A stretch of DNA of 64,000 nt from Stenopsyche tienmushanensis (lineage: Eukaryota > Arthropoda > Insecta > Trichoptera > Stenopsychidae), in assembly GCA_008973525.1 (NCBI GenBank), contig WACJ01000526.1:1488001-1552000 (forward strand), given 5' to 3'. Both the position numbers and the translations under genes were made by a program. Under the pieces are notes generated by a model. That model was not told the origin of the DNA and did no database searches. It worked only from the letters and a program-made list of their open reading frames with translations. Below are positions 1 through 11,854 of the stretch, one piece after another (positions within the stretch are counted from its first letter, which is position 1; every line of letters begins with the position of its first letter).

Positions 1-204
1 TGCCTGAAGATAACAAATCAACGTGACAGAATACATGAACTATTGTTATCAAAACAAAGATGATAACTTTTTTTCCTACAAATTATCACCGGAGATGATA
101 AATTAAACGAATAAGTTTATTTAAACGTTAAGCTTTCTAAAAAGCAAACCCCCCATTCAAAGGCCCCAAAAACTGTTACTTCAGAAAGTTTTTTTCAATC
201 GAAG

Positions 205-440
205 CGGAGTTACTTTACGTCATGATAACATACGTCCATATAAAGCAATGCTCACTCGTGAAAAAATAAAACAACTGAGCTGAGAAGCTTTATGGTATCT
301 TCTATATTTGTCAGATTTAGAAAATTCTGATTATTACCTGTTTTGATCTCTAAAACATTCATCAAAAGACAAAAATATAGAGATGACATTAAGATACTTT
401 TAATGTGTTTTTTAGGCAAACAGAAATATTTAATAATTGG
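205..440 (+). pseudogene. mariner transposase remnant (C-terminal half)
   Basis: Decayed mariner-family (Tc1/mariner, DDE/D) transposase. The + strand reads a block like the mariner second-Asp motif (HDNIRPYKA, near 220), then a stretch like LTREKIKQL, and then SDYYLF near 330, which matches the mariner third-Asp region (usually APSDY.LF). A stop replaces the residue after YYLF and several frame breaks follow, so no protein can be made. No inverted repeats were located. It is followed directly by a hAT-type short element at 557-840. Confidence 0.7.
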
Positions 441-556
441 ATAAGTTCTACATTAATGTTAATGCTCGCACCATTATAGCAATAAATTTGGAAATTAAAC
501 ATATTTATTGTTTTGGATCAATCATTTTCTATATCTAATATTCCGACGCTCTAAGG

Positions 557-840
557 TAGCGTTTCTTAAACTGAAATCTGGGAAAACATTAAAAAAAACA
601 TTTATCTATACTCGAACAAGATATTTTCATGGAATTAATTACAGAAAACATTATAAGAAAATCTATTTTGATCAAGAAATGTATGTTTATTTGAAAAATG
701 TATCAAGAACGATGTATAATATTGGGATGGGGTAAAAGGTTGGGATGAGGTCCGCCAAAAAAAACTGTTCAAGAGAGGATCCGCGAAAAGAAATTTGCTC
801 AAGAAAGGATCCGCGAACTACACAAGTTTAAGAATCGCTG
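557..840 (-). mobile_element. hAT-type non-autonomous element (family H), about 284 bp
   Basis: Copy of a repeat also found near 3,530, 11,303 and 18,180. The ends are inverted repeats: TAGCGTTTCTTAAACT at the left and AGTTTAAGAATCGCTG at the right, the form typical of hAT ends (CAGNGRTTCTYAAAC). The flanking 8-mers are ctctaagg and ctttaaaa, 5 of 8 matching with the differences being transitions, consistent with an old hAT 8-bp target duplication. The interior carries GGATCCGCGAA repeats and a block (about 590-700) shared in reverse complement with the other copies. No transposase is encoded; the 75-residue frame across it is not a gene. Confidence 0.7.
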
Positions 841-2130
841 CTTTAAAAAATATTCTTTCCAGTGGAAAATAAAGCGTGTTCTATATTTATAGAACTTGTT
901 AAGCGTTTTGCAGTGTATTATATTTAGAAAAAGTATTGCAAATAAATCTTTGAAAGTACATTAACACATCAAATCAAATAGGTAACTAATTGTACAATAA
1001 ATCGGTTTTTTTTCTATTATTTCAATCCGAAGAAATATTATCCGGATAACCGCAATAACTTTTGCACTATAAATATAACCGGTTTCTTATTGCTTTGAAA
1101 AAACATATTCTCCGCAGAATTTACTGCGCCCTTAAAAAAACCCATGCGAGTTTTCATAGCCGTATCTCATAAAACACATCGCATACGTTCAACTCCACGT
1201 GAAAGTTTCATGGCTGAAAATTTCATTCCTGATAAAATTCGCCCTTGTGTGGGTTATGTACATTTAATGGCCGTATCATCGGCATAACTAAATGTGTTTT
1301 TGCTAAAATCTCGATGCATGATTTGAGAGTTGCTAAGGATGCTTGTCAAGCTAAGCTCAACTCGACAAGTAGTTAAGATCTCAATTTTATGACGTAGATG
1401 TGTGTCTCGTGTAAATGCGAAAATTTTCTCTATAAGCGCTATCTTCATTTAATATTTTTTGCTTGTTTACCGAAAAAACTCATGAGATGGGATCAACGAC
1501 GGAAAAATTGAAGCACATAATTCATGAAAACCATTACGCAACTTCTTACAAACGAGGAGTTATTAAAATTAATCGTCAAAAACATCTCAATTTAAAATGT
1601 ATTTAAAACTTTTTTTATCTTAGAATCCATGAATTACTAATGTGGTAGTGTCTACTGTTTATAAATTAATTCTATATTCGAAAGCTGAAAATATAACAGT
1701 CTTTTATAACACCCCTTGTTTTTATGCAGTAGATGCGTTCCGCGAAAAATCACACAAATAAGCTATGACTTACATAGAAAAATTGGAGATACGTTACATG
1801 AATTTTAAAAACCGCATAACTTTGAAACAGTACAATAATTTTCATTGCGATTTTCGATATGACTCAAATTGCTCTTTTCTTCGGAAGAAATGATATGCGC
1901 AGTGTCAATCTCATCATTGTTCTTTGTAGATTTTTTTCTTTCCAATAATATAATTCATAATAAGTAAAGATGTCGATAAAGTCCCTACCTCAAAAAAAAT
2001 CTCAAAATTGCGACTGTTTAAAATAAAATCATATACATACAAATACAAATCATTATTTTCTACTTCATCCAAAATATCTCGATACGTGCTCTTTATGAAG
2101 TTAAAAAAAATGCTTTTACACAAAAATATG
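841..2130. other. AT-rich DNA, no gene recognised
   Basis: No ORF with a recognisable product and no clear repeat ends. A stretch near 1,915-2,030 resembles 26,840-26,935 (shared taaagatgtcg and ctacctcaaa blocks), so part of it is probably an old dispersed repeat. Confidence 0.4.
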
Positions 2131-2134
2131 TTTG

Positions 2135-2580
2135 AGAAGGGTCAATATTAAAGAAACAAAACCCTTCAAAGCGAAAAGGATGATGTTTGTGTATTAAATA
2201 CCAAACAAACAAACAAACGCCTGTTCTCATGTTTTAATTACCTTGGAGCTTAAGAAAACTTGTTACTTGTGGCAGACATCACGAGTGTAAGTTTGTGAAA
2301 AAGTACCCGAGTGATAAGAGACTGAAAACGCATCAGGAACTCATAAAATAAAACTTTTGGTGATTAGAAAAACAAATAAACCTCGATCTTTTAAAAAACA
2401 CTCCTATGAAAAATCTTGTCAGAAAAGTACATGGATCGACAGGAAGATTTTTGAAGATCGGTTCAAAAATAAATGGGTTCCAGAGGTGCAAGATTTTATA
2501 AAATATAAGGAATTGCTACAGATTATTATTAGATAATACTCCTTATCCTAATGAAAGCATATTGAAAAGCAAATTTTATT
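2135..2580 (+). pseudogene. Tigger/pogo-type transposon remnant, copy 1
   Basis: This stretch matches 46,200-46,520 at many blocks, including TTAAAGAAACAAAAC, CTTCAAAGCGA and AAGAGACTG, all in the same order. Its 3' end reads DNTPYPNESILKSK, equivalent to NAPSHPNESILK in the second copy and typical of the pogo/Tigger DDE transposase (the residues after the second catalytic Asp). Stops and frameshifts break the frame throughout. The match ends near 2,580. Family membership rests on the conserved peptide and the better preserved second copy. Confidence 0.7.
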
Positions 2581-2599
2581 TTTTATAAGCATTTAATTA

Positions 2600-3280
2600 T
2601 TTTTTCCATTCCGCCATTCCATCGTCTGTCCTGAGCCTCCTCTCTCTAATTGCCCAGGATCTTTGTTTACCTGCTCATCCCAGCATGGACGAGCTTTTCC
2701 GATGGGCTTACTACCACTCAGTTCTGAATCGATGGCGGCTTAAGGCACTCTATGTGCTATATAGCCTGCCTAATGGAGGATATCTCCAATTATTCATTGT
2801 GTAATATTATTAAAATATTAATATTTTTGATCACTTAAGTCTATTTTCATGTTGTTTTTCCCGCAATATTAAATTTTACTCCAATTTTTTCCATTCCGTT
2901 GACATAACTATAGTCGTTGATTGTGATTAACGAGAGTTGCGATAGCAATAAATAATCTAACGTTCCTTGTTTGGCCTTTCTATGATTATTGTGTTAAATT
3001 TGTCATCCAACAATTTCATGCTTTGATTCTGAAAATAAAAGTCGTTTTTAATGATTTTGATTAAATTTCGTACCAGAAAAGCTTCTAAGATATAATTTTC
3101 TTTAAACGTGATAAAGTGCTTTAATTCCTGTAGCTCTTCATTGCTTAAGGTTCAACTTCTTCAATGTCGAAAATGACTTTAAAAAAACTCATCCTCTTTA
3201 ATAATATTTTTAATATAATTTTCATAATTCATGTGATCTTCAAATATTTCGAAGAACCTTTTTCGGAAAATTTCATTCAA
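2600..3280. other. non-coding stretch with a GC-richer patch
   Basis: Around 2,620-2,780 the sequence is GC-richer than its surroundings (for example tcctgagcctcctctct) but shows no reading frame of note. It may be an old repeat; I recognise nothing in it. Confidence 0.3.
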
Positions 3281-3284
3281 ACGA

Positions 3285-3490
3285 AACTCAATATAAAAAA
3301 ATTCGGTCGTTTCACACTCGCCATGCAAAACACCGTAGCAAGTCAGTCTTCTTTTGGGAGTGAAGAAATCGACAAGCTTCGGAGAATTTTCGCAGAATTT
3401 CAAATAAAGCTTTACAAATTACGTTTAACTGTAATTAGGCATTCTAGCTTGTTAAGATATTCTAAAATAATACTCCAAAATAATATTTTT
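3285..3490 (+). repeat. dispersed repeat R, copy 1, with conserved short frame
   Basis: Shares about 200 bp with 28,605-28,815. Both copies keep the same + strand frame: MQNTVASQSSFGSEEIDKL here against MQNTVANQSSFKSEQIDKL there, followed by a common KLYKLRLTVIRH block. I do not recognise a protein family. It could be a fragment of a transposon-encoded protein or of a duplicated host sequence. Here the frame ends at 3,496. Confidence 0.6.
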
Positions 3491-3529
3491 TTTTAATAAA
3501 AACATGTTATTGAAACACATTATTGTCTA

Positions 3530-3740
3530 AACCAGGAGTTCATAAGCTTATGAAGTCTGCGGAACCCTCCTTTAGCAAATTTTTTTTGGCGGACCCCATC
3601 CCAACCCTTGTGACATAATTTTTCAAACAAACAAACATTTTTTGGTCAAATATTGGTCAAAATAAAACTTCTTACAATGTTTTCTGTAAATAATTCCACG
3701 AAAATATGTTGTTCAAGTATAGATAAATGTTCACAATAAA
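3530..3740 (+). mobile_element. hAT-type family H element, 3'-truncated copy
   Basis: Starts at a hAT-like end (CCAGGAGTTCATAAGC) and runs through the family H core: GCGGACCCCATCCCAACCC, then ACAAACAAACATTTTTTGG, then AATTCCACGAAAATATG. These blocks recur in the same order near 11,640-11,800 and 18,180-18,345. The match stops near 3,740 without the right inverted repeat, so no target duplication can be assigned. Confidence 0.6.
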
Positions 3741-6384
3741 AGCTTAAATATTAACGCCCTATTCTATCAATTGATTGATATATCCACGTTTTAGATTTAA
3801 TGAATGGTTTATTTAGAGTGAAATTAATGGCATGGCTGAATTAGTTATTCATTCCATGCAAAAATTCTGAAACATGGGGAAATTATTTTTAATGTTATTT
3901 GGTTCAAAGTTTTATATTCAAACTTTAAGAATAAATTAAAGTGGAGGCGTGGTAAAAATTATTATTCCTAAATTTTCTGTGTTGTCCTCAGTTAAGTTTA
4001 TCTCGTTAGCCAACATTTGCATCCATTAGTAGGCTACTAAGCCCCTTTCGCAATATGTCTTCAAAAAAACAGTACGTGTTGCCTTTGTTGAACACCACCT
4101 TGACTATTTACCTACCTAGGCAAACGCTGCTATATTTCCTATAATAAATTTAGAGCTTAGGTAGAGGAGAGTTATGTTTAAGTCAATAGGTATAATAACA
4201 GTAACAATAAGTAATAAGCTGACAATAAGATTTACCCCCGTTACCATCATCGTACCCTGTGGTAGAAAATATTTTTTTCATTAAACAAAGTTACATCTGG
4301 TACACCGCAAACTGAAAATACAATCCATCAAAGTAGCATTGAAAGTACATCAGATAATTTTCAAACAAAATAAGTTGGAATTTTTTTGTGACTCCAGATA
4401 AAGTAAAATCATTCTTTATGTTATCCTTCGTTACTTGTACGCGTTTTTTTTCGACATACAAAGGAAATGTGATTAGCTTCAAATACAAGGATATGTCTCG
4501 GAAAAATATCCACGTTTTCTAATATTGCGTGCGTATTTTCATGGCAAAATCAGGTAAATAAGCTTCATATATATTTTTTGGATGTATATCCATAATATTG
4601 ACAAACCTCAATTGAGACATAAATCGTCAAAATATGTACCTATTCATATCGCAGCATTACTTATTAAAATCCTTCTTCGCTCAAATGTTCCCGAGGGACA
4701 CGATTTTAACCGCTTGCTCGCGTACATTATGTCGGAACAACATTTTGTCGTAAAATTTAGACCTTATGAAGACACTCCGGAGCTGAGTGCTAATGAACGA
4801 CAGGGTCGATTTTACTCATGGTGGCCGCAAAATAATTAAATTCGCCCATAGCATATTTTAACATGGGCTCTCAACGACCGCTTTTGCATGTAGTAGAGTC
4901 TTAGACTGTATCCAGAGTTTGAAAAGTTAATATCGGAGTATGCAAGAATAAATTTCATTTCAAATTTAAAGGACATTCGATTGCACGTAAACTTCTAAAT
5001 CCGAGTTATGTTGACTGAAATATTTTGCGTCACTTGAGACTGCATGTATGAAGTAAATACTTCTCTAAAACTCCCCAAAATGTATATATGGATGTAAAAT
5101 AATACAATTTGGAGTAGGTAAGTAAAGATTGCCTGAACACTCTCATCTTCATCTTCAGAAACAACTCACTCAAGCTGTCGGAACAGAGCAAACTATAAAT
5201 TACGATTCGAATTACGAATAATTGATATGATTTTCCATCGAAATATTAAAACGCACAATATGAATATTTTTATAATGTGTTTATCGATTTTCATGTTTGA
5301 AAAACACAATGTTTGCGCACGAATCAATCATTTGATTTAATCTGTAGGCAAAAAACGACCGATGCAGCTTTTCTGCATTCACATCCTTTTCAGACCGAGC
5401 AGATTGTTCGCATTTGATGTAAAACGATGCATAATCCTTTAAAGATAAAAAATATGATTGTATTGCTTTATAGAGAGGACGATGATACAAACGTGTCTCA
5501 AAGCGTTTATAAACTAACATCACGAAGAGCGGTGAAAATCCAAGCAGGATTTATAGAGACATCTTTATAAAGAGCTTTCATTATACGGGACTTAGAGGGC
5601 AAAATATACGAAAGCTCCTTTTTATCGAACTTCCGTAATTGGATGTTTTCATTTGTATCAGAGTAATATAAAACGAATGCGAGGAAATAAAAGATTTATG
5701 CCGAATATAATTATCGTTCCGGGAGACTTTTCCGGAAAGCCTTTCACCTTGCAGGGATTATTCAAATTTTGTTTGAGGAGTAGCCAGGATAAGTCTCGGG
5801 GAGCTAACCGTGGCCCTCAATCACGATAACTGCCAAGCGTTTATAACGTAGTTCACGATACCTTTAAAATCCACAGCATTGCGTCCTATAAAACCGCATA
5901 ATTTCGAAAATATACGATCTTTGGGAAGACATATCTCTTTTCTGGCAGCATCGCATTTTCGCATACATTATTCAAGAAAATACCATACAAGTTTTCCCTG
6001 GCGCATTTCCACGCCGCTTCTCACCGCATTACGGTTAAAATAAATGGTGCAACGCGACTTATAACGCTTTTTTACTACAACTTTATTATTTAGGGTCAGA
6101 AATAAAACAACGACTAAACCTATATAATATTCTTATTACGTTTGAGCTTCAACAATACCTCGGAACGCTCCAGAATATGAAAATGATCTAAATCACGTTT
6201 CTTGTGCGATATTATTAATTTATTCCGGTAAGAAGTTCTCAAATTAAGAACGACTCAAAATTAAACGATAGTTTATTCAGTTTTCATTATTATTTTTTCA
6301 ATAAAAATAGTCTCCTATATTTCCCCAAAAAATTTTTTACATTTAAATATTTACAGTTACAACAATAGGGCAAATTTTCCGTCT
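3741..6384. other. AT-rich DNA, no gene recognised
   Basis: Open frames of 65-85 codons occur (4,582-4,839 on +, 5,281-5,523 and 4,291-4,488 on -). None resembles a family I know, none is flanked by a convincing splice site, and their lengths are within chance expectation. The 4,582 frame has a rather protein-like end (PEGHDFNRLLAYIM...) and might be a relic of a mobile element. Confidence 0.35.
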
Positions 6385-6600
6385 CTTTTTAGGCGCAATG
6401 TGGCTCAATTTAACAGCACCATCTTCTGTGGCATCGCGGACACATTGCGTCTGAAGGAACGACACCGATCGCTTTTTGCGCGTGCATCGTTGCCACAAGA
6501 GTCGTTGGATAGCCTTGACTGCGGGAGGACGTCCTTCTCGCGGCCAGATCTCTTTCTCTTGTTTTGAATAAAGAATTTATCTAAAAGGAGAGTATTTTCC
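6385..6600 (+). repeat. LTR-like repeat B, copy 1
   Basis: Shares a core with 25,285-25,450 (+) and 49,440-49,640 (-): GTCTGAAGGAACGACACCGA, then GACTGCGGGAGGACGTCC, then a TTTGAATAAAG block that looks like a polyadenylation signal. The best preserved copy (49,085-49,640) also has a TATA-like box and a second AATAAA, so I read the family as LTR fragments of a retrotransposon. Here the match begins at GTCTCTTTTTAGGCGCAATG. No internal coding region is attached. Confidence 0.6.
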
Positions 6601-6714
6601 GTCCACCCCCATTCATCCGTCGCAGAATGGACCCGCGTTCGAGCGCGGCCATCTCGACGAGCATGTGGGAGCGGAGCCCCATTTAGTAGTAGTAATTTTT
6701 TTTATTGATAACGT

Positions 6715-7095
6715 CGTTTTTTTTGTTTTTCCTCCACAAAAACGCTCTAATTATTCACAATAAAGTATTTTATTAACTGTTTGTCCAGGTTTAAATGTTT
6801 CAAAATGACTGATACCTTTGCAATCTCGCTAAACAGACAAAATACTTTTTTTGTTGTCAGACTGAGTGTAGGAGTCGGTTTGGCTATTTGACCCTTTGAT
6901 AGCCATTGATTTTTGCGTCCATAATTAAAGTAAGGAACCCATTTCTCATCTCGAGTTATTAAGCTAAGTTAATGCAGTCGCTCAGGTTTTCTTCGCTTGT
7001 CTCTTTGAGAAAATGATAAAGCATTAAAAATGGAATAAATTCTTCATTGCAAAAATCGATCCATTGTAAACGGTTCACTTCTTCCAATTCACTTC
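6715..7095 (-). pseudogene. mariner transposase remnant (central part)
   Basis: On the - strand the sequence reads DEKWVPYFNYGRKNQWLSKG near 6,920-6,980, the mariner first catalytic Asp motif ([TS]GDEKW...) and following strands. After it come AKPTPTLSL and a GQTVNK-like stretch. The WWD block expected between them is altered, and stops and frameshifts interrupt the frame. The upstream - strand (about 7,090-7,010) reads LQWIDFCNEEF and KETSEENL, fitting the mariner linker. No terminal repeats were found. Confidence 0.65.
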
Positions 7096-7099
7096 TTTC

Positions 7100-10000
7100 T
7101 TTCTTTAAATCCTTTATAAAAATCATCAAAGCATGAATCTTAATGGCCCATATCTGATATCGGACATAAGGGATCTCCGCAGATCTTTCTAGGGAAAGGA
7201 TTTAATGTGGTGGATTCACATTGCCTTCCACACTTCCACACACAAAGTAAGGATTATTTGGAAAGGTAAGAGAGGAGAGAGTCTATGAGTGAGTAGTGAA
7301 ATTATCAATAAATGTATATATATAAATTATAATATAATTATTGTTGTAAAATTGATCACCCACTTAACATTTAACATTATCTTAATATGGACGATATTTG
7401 ATCTCTGTATTTTTTTTCCAATCGAAAAAATATTTAATAATCAAAAATATTCCTTGAAATTTTTCAGAAATATTTTCATTTTTTTTAATCATTCACAACC
7501 AGTATTATTATGTATATACCTCCAATTTCAGTAATTTTATAATTTATTGGTTTATTTGCTAGTTGTTCATAGGATTTAATAGCGACTCACACTAACCAAC
7601 CATTTTGCATACATTTCATCTATATAGGTACCTTCTCTACACAATCATCAAATTCATCAGTGTCAGAGATATTCAATATAGCTGCGATCGGTAACCCAAT
7701 TAATAATACTTTGCGAGGCATTTTTTCTCGGAAGCGTTTTATGTAGCGGAAACTGAATTGCACTTGCTACATTTCCACTTTGACTCACTCCCTGTTATTT
7801 CTTACAAAGCCACGGTATTGACATAAATTCTCCAATACTTAGAAAATCAAATAAATTGTAGCAGAAATATCATCTCTTTGAAGCATTTCATGCAAAAGAT
7901 GCTTGTGGGAATGAATAAATATTAAAGACGTATCAGAACTCTTTTAAATCTTTTCCTTTAAAAAAAACTTCTATGTATATACTTATATAAGAAAAATTAA
8001 TGATTTAAATATATACTGCAAATTTAGGTATAATTATGTATTTAATGAATGTAAAGTTATAAATCCAAAACATATGTTTAAATTAATTATGAATTTTCGT
8101 ATAAACTAAACACGCTGGAGTATATTAACAAAGAGTACTATTATTATATAATGATATTGCTGATATAACTTTTTTTCAGTGATGAAACCTACTTCTCAAC
8201 TCCCTTTGTTCTTCAATATAGTTCACTACTGCATCTGCATACCACTGAATTGTCGATAAAAAATAGTTTTGTAGATTATCTTCCTCTTTCATCTTCATCT
8301 TTGTAATTCGTAATTTAAAATATATATATATTACATCGTTTTTAAAACATCAAAATGGCATGTAAAAAAAGATGCAAGTCCACGGTGTGGAACAATTTTT
8401 TCATTCAGGCTTACGTGAAACAAAAAATCCAAAATATTCTTAATCTAAAAGCATGTCATGCAAAAGTAAAGCACGCGTTGAAACGAGCCTGGCCTGAAAG
8501 GCATCTTTCCAATAGATTATCAGGCGTTAATTCTTCATAAATGGTTCTAAAGATTTGCTGAACACTCTCTGTGAAAGAGGGAGGTTGCTTGTACAAATAT
8601 AACTATCTTGTAGTTGCATTTTTTCGCAATTTGCACCAATCTGCACCTTCCGGACAGTGTGAATGCTGAGGGGCTTTATCAGTCGAAGTTTTGTGATAGT
8701 ATGTGGCCCAAATAGCATTTCTCATTTTTTTATTGAATCAAGATGTAGACAAGTAGTTAAACCATAATAATTAGATATTTTTTTATTAATTTATTAATAA
8801 ACTGTTCGGTTTTCAAAGCACTTCGTACAGAGCTCTTTCTTTGTGTGCCCCTACTTTCCACTTGCTTATTCACCTTTTTTTAAATCTGTATTAACATTTT
8901 TTTGACTTGATTTGCTCCTTATTAGAACAAAGATAAGAATAGTCCCCAACAGGAACCTCTGACCTGTAAACAAAAACAGGTATTGGGGCAAGCCTGTGAC
9001 CGCAGCGGTCTCAAAGCCTTTGGGGTGCATTCTGAACGGAGTGTTTGCTACGCGAATTAGCTGTAAAGCATTGAAATAATCCGAATTCCTTCACCAAAAT
9101 TATGGACGAATTTCTTAGAGACATGTCCTTTTGAAAAATAAAATTTAAAAAAAAACGCGATAAAGTGAGATGACCCCTTAATGCTTTGATTGTTTTAAAT
9201 GTTTTCAATTGAATTCAACATGTATTTATCGTGAAGTTTACGAATTAACGATAAGCAAACATGAAGCTCATGTTGTCCCAAATCAAACAATCCAATGAAG
9301 AACTTTATATTTATATTGGTGCTTAGCCGTAGAAGAAAGCTCCCGAACAATCTACAGTTTGAACCAACTTTACAGCAGAAACTTTTCACTCACGTCTTAT
9401 ATTTGCTTTGCCTGAGATGATGCCCCTAAACCCAAACATTGGAACGAGATACAAAGATTCATTCTGCCGAATTTGAAATCACTTTGTTACTCTTTACGAG
9501 TAACATAAATGCGTTTTTTGTGCCAATATAAAACCTATATGATTTGTCTTTTGGCGGCACTGTTTATTTATTATTGAAAATATTTTGAATCATGTAGAGA
9601 AAGAGCGCTATGTATTCACTTGGATGCTTGAAGAAGATATTTTTTTACATTATCTTTGAAATAATTCCTCTACGAGGAAATAACAATGGGAACTGGTTGC
9701 AAGCTTATCGTACGATGTAATTTATGAAATGTCGACGGTACTGAAATTATTAATGCTTTAAAATATTTCCACAATAAACCTTTATATCCCTTTGTATGCG
9801 CTCCTGCTGGAGTTGAAATAATCAATCTCATAGTTAAGCAACGCTTGAATGAATTTTTAATAAAACGCTACATTCCACTTTTGTGAGAGACCGAATAAGG
9901 ATAAATAAATATTGCTTTTGGAGAGGTGTGCAATTAAAACTAGATCCAAGTATTAAATTACATTATTGTAGCTCTTAATCAAGATCATCTGATTGTTGTA

Positions 10001-10175
10001 TGATAATTCAAGTTATTAATATCAGTTAAGTCTCATTCCTAATAATATTAACGTATGATAAAAAGTTAATGCTGTCCCGACAATGATTGATCGTATTAAA
10101 ATTAAAATATCCACATATTAAATGTACCCATAAATAATATCGTTTTTTTAATGCATCTTCTTCAAAATATACTCT
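7100..10175. other. AT-rich DNA, no gene recognised
   Basis: Contains only short frames (7,289-7,534, 8,355-8,540, 8,527-8,718, 9,011-9,389) without recognisable motifs. Low-complexity AT runs are common. Nothing here can be assigned. Confidence 0.35.
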
Positions 10176-10179
10176 TTCA

Positions 10180-10745
10180 GTCTGTTGAACAGTAAGCGCG
10201 TATTTCTCATGTGAGTGTCAAACCTGTTCGTCGGCCAGAGTCAAAAAAAAAACGCCACCCTTATCTCTCTAACGACAATGGGAGAGACTTGTCCGTCGAA
10301 ACAACTTCTGCAGAGTTGCTTTTTCAATATCATATGGAAAAAAAGCAACAGAGGCTACGAAAAACATCTGCAAGATGTATGGTGTCATATTGAATTTCAG
10401 AAAATGCCAAAGATGGTTTAAAAAATTAAATCTGTTGATTTGAATTTGGAAGACGAGCCTCGAAATGGACGACATGTCTAGGAGGATGAATCAGCCCTGA
10501 AATCGAAGACAACCCATTACTGATCACCCAAAAAACATCAGTAATGAACGGCACATTCTGTTTCAATACTAATAGGATCCTAAAGAAATTGCGCAAGATT
10601 CTTGCAAGAAAAAGAACTATTTAAGTGATCAAAATTTCAATTCTATAGAAGGGTTGAAAATCGCTTTTTTAGACGATTTTCAGTCAAAATCCACTGGATT
10701 TTATGAGAAAGACAGCCGATTTAAAGAAAAGGAGGCAGAATACTG
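10180..10745 (+). pseudogene. internally deleted mariner remnant
   Basis: Two ends of a mariner transposase are joined with the middle missing. The N-terminal helix-turn-helix region is seen in pieces from 10,310 to 10,500: LLFQYHMEKK, CQ(R)WFKK-like, then LNLEDEPRNGRH, matching the usual DLKDEPRSGRP linker. From about 10,640 the frame reads IEGLKIAFLDDFQSKSTGFY, matching the mariner C-terminus (DFFASK..EFY). The whole catalytic core with all three Asp residues is absent. Several frameshifts separate the pieces. It looks like a decayed deletion derivative, the kind that gives rise to mariner MITEs. Confidence 0.65.
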
Positions 10746-11214
10746 ATAATATGGGTAATTATTTTGAATTATTATTATATAATCAATTTATAACAGTTTT
10801 AATAACTCGATAATCTCAACTCTTAGTCTAGTATGCAAAATATGTTAAAAATATCGCCAATACGAGCAAAACATAAGTTAAATCCTTTGAAAAACGCGTT
10901 TTTTACAAAAAATGGAGGTGAAAAGTGGGTACTGTATGTACTCAAAGAAAGAGCTCAAAAAAACACCAGCCGTCGAATAAAGAGACAAAGGGATTCATTC
11001 CTAAACATACCCTTAAAACAAAAAGCGCCCTTTTGTCTCTTTGATACAACTGCAAGGGCATATTTTATTTTGAAGCACTCAAATTCAGTCACGAAATAAC
11101 GACAAAAATTCAATATGATGCAAAATATCGCTATATTAATAATACATTTTGATACGTGCATACGATGCCGAAAAACATATTATTTTAGCGTAAAATTGAT
11201 GAGTGATGATGAGT

Positions 11215-11302
11215 TTTTTACTATGAACATCCTTAGCCTAATGAAACGATAACTACGGAAAATTTGGCATCTTCTGGTTACTACCTATTTCGATCTTTAG
11301 AG
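11215..11302 (+). pseudogene. mariner C-terminal scrap
   Basis: The + strand reads ASSGYYLFRSLEQ near 11,265-11,305, which is the mariner third-Asp motif (APSDYHLFRSLEH) with the catalytic Asp replaced by Gly. It is cut off by the insertion of the hAT-type element that begins at 11,303, so it was there first. Confidence 0.6.
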
Positions 11303-11846
11303 CAGCGATCTCAAATTATGTTTCGTGGAACATTGGTATTCCGCGAAAAGTAAATCCTTTGCACTTGAGAAGTTTTTCGCTCGGGTGAACTCAAAACTCG
11401 ACACGATTTTGGTTATATTATATTACGCAAGTGTTTTGCGGGTACTTTATATAAATATAATACATGCATACAAACAAACATATAAAAATAATAAAATTTC
11501 AATAATCTATTTATTTCTACGCTTAAAACAAACTTTATTAATTAGATTTTGTGTGATACTTTACAAAACAATCCTTTTGACCTCTTTTTGAGCAAAATTT
11601 CTTTCGCGGATCCCCTCTTGAGTAAATTTTTTTTTTCGTGGACCCCCTCGTGAATATATTTTTTTTTGTGGACCCATCTTTATGGTCTAATATTACCAAC
11701 AAACAAACATTTCTTGGTCAAAATAGATCTTTTTACAATGTTTTCTGTAAATAATTCGACGAAAATATATTTTTCAAGTATAGGTAAATGTTTTGTTTAT
11801 CGGACCCCCAATAATGTCTTCGCGGACTCCAGTTTAAAAACCGCTA
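11303..11846 (+). mobile_element. hAT-type non-autonomous element (family H), 544 bp
   Basis: The left end is CAGCGATCTCAAATT; the right end, read on the opposite strand, is TAGCGGTTTTTAAACT. The 8-bp flanks are ctttagag (11,295-11,302) and ccttagat (11,847-11,854), 6 of 8 identical, which fits a hAT target duplication. The interior has two GGA-CCC-CTC type blocks and the common ACAAACAAACATTTCTTGG core. It has no transposase and must have been moved by another hAT element. It is the most complete copy of the family in the window. Confidence 0.75.
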
Positions 11847-11854
11847 CCTTAGAT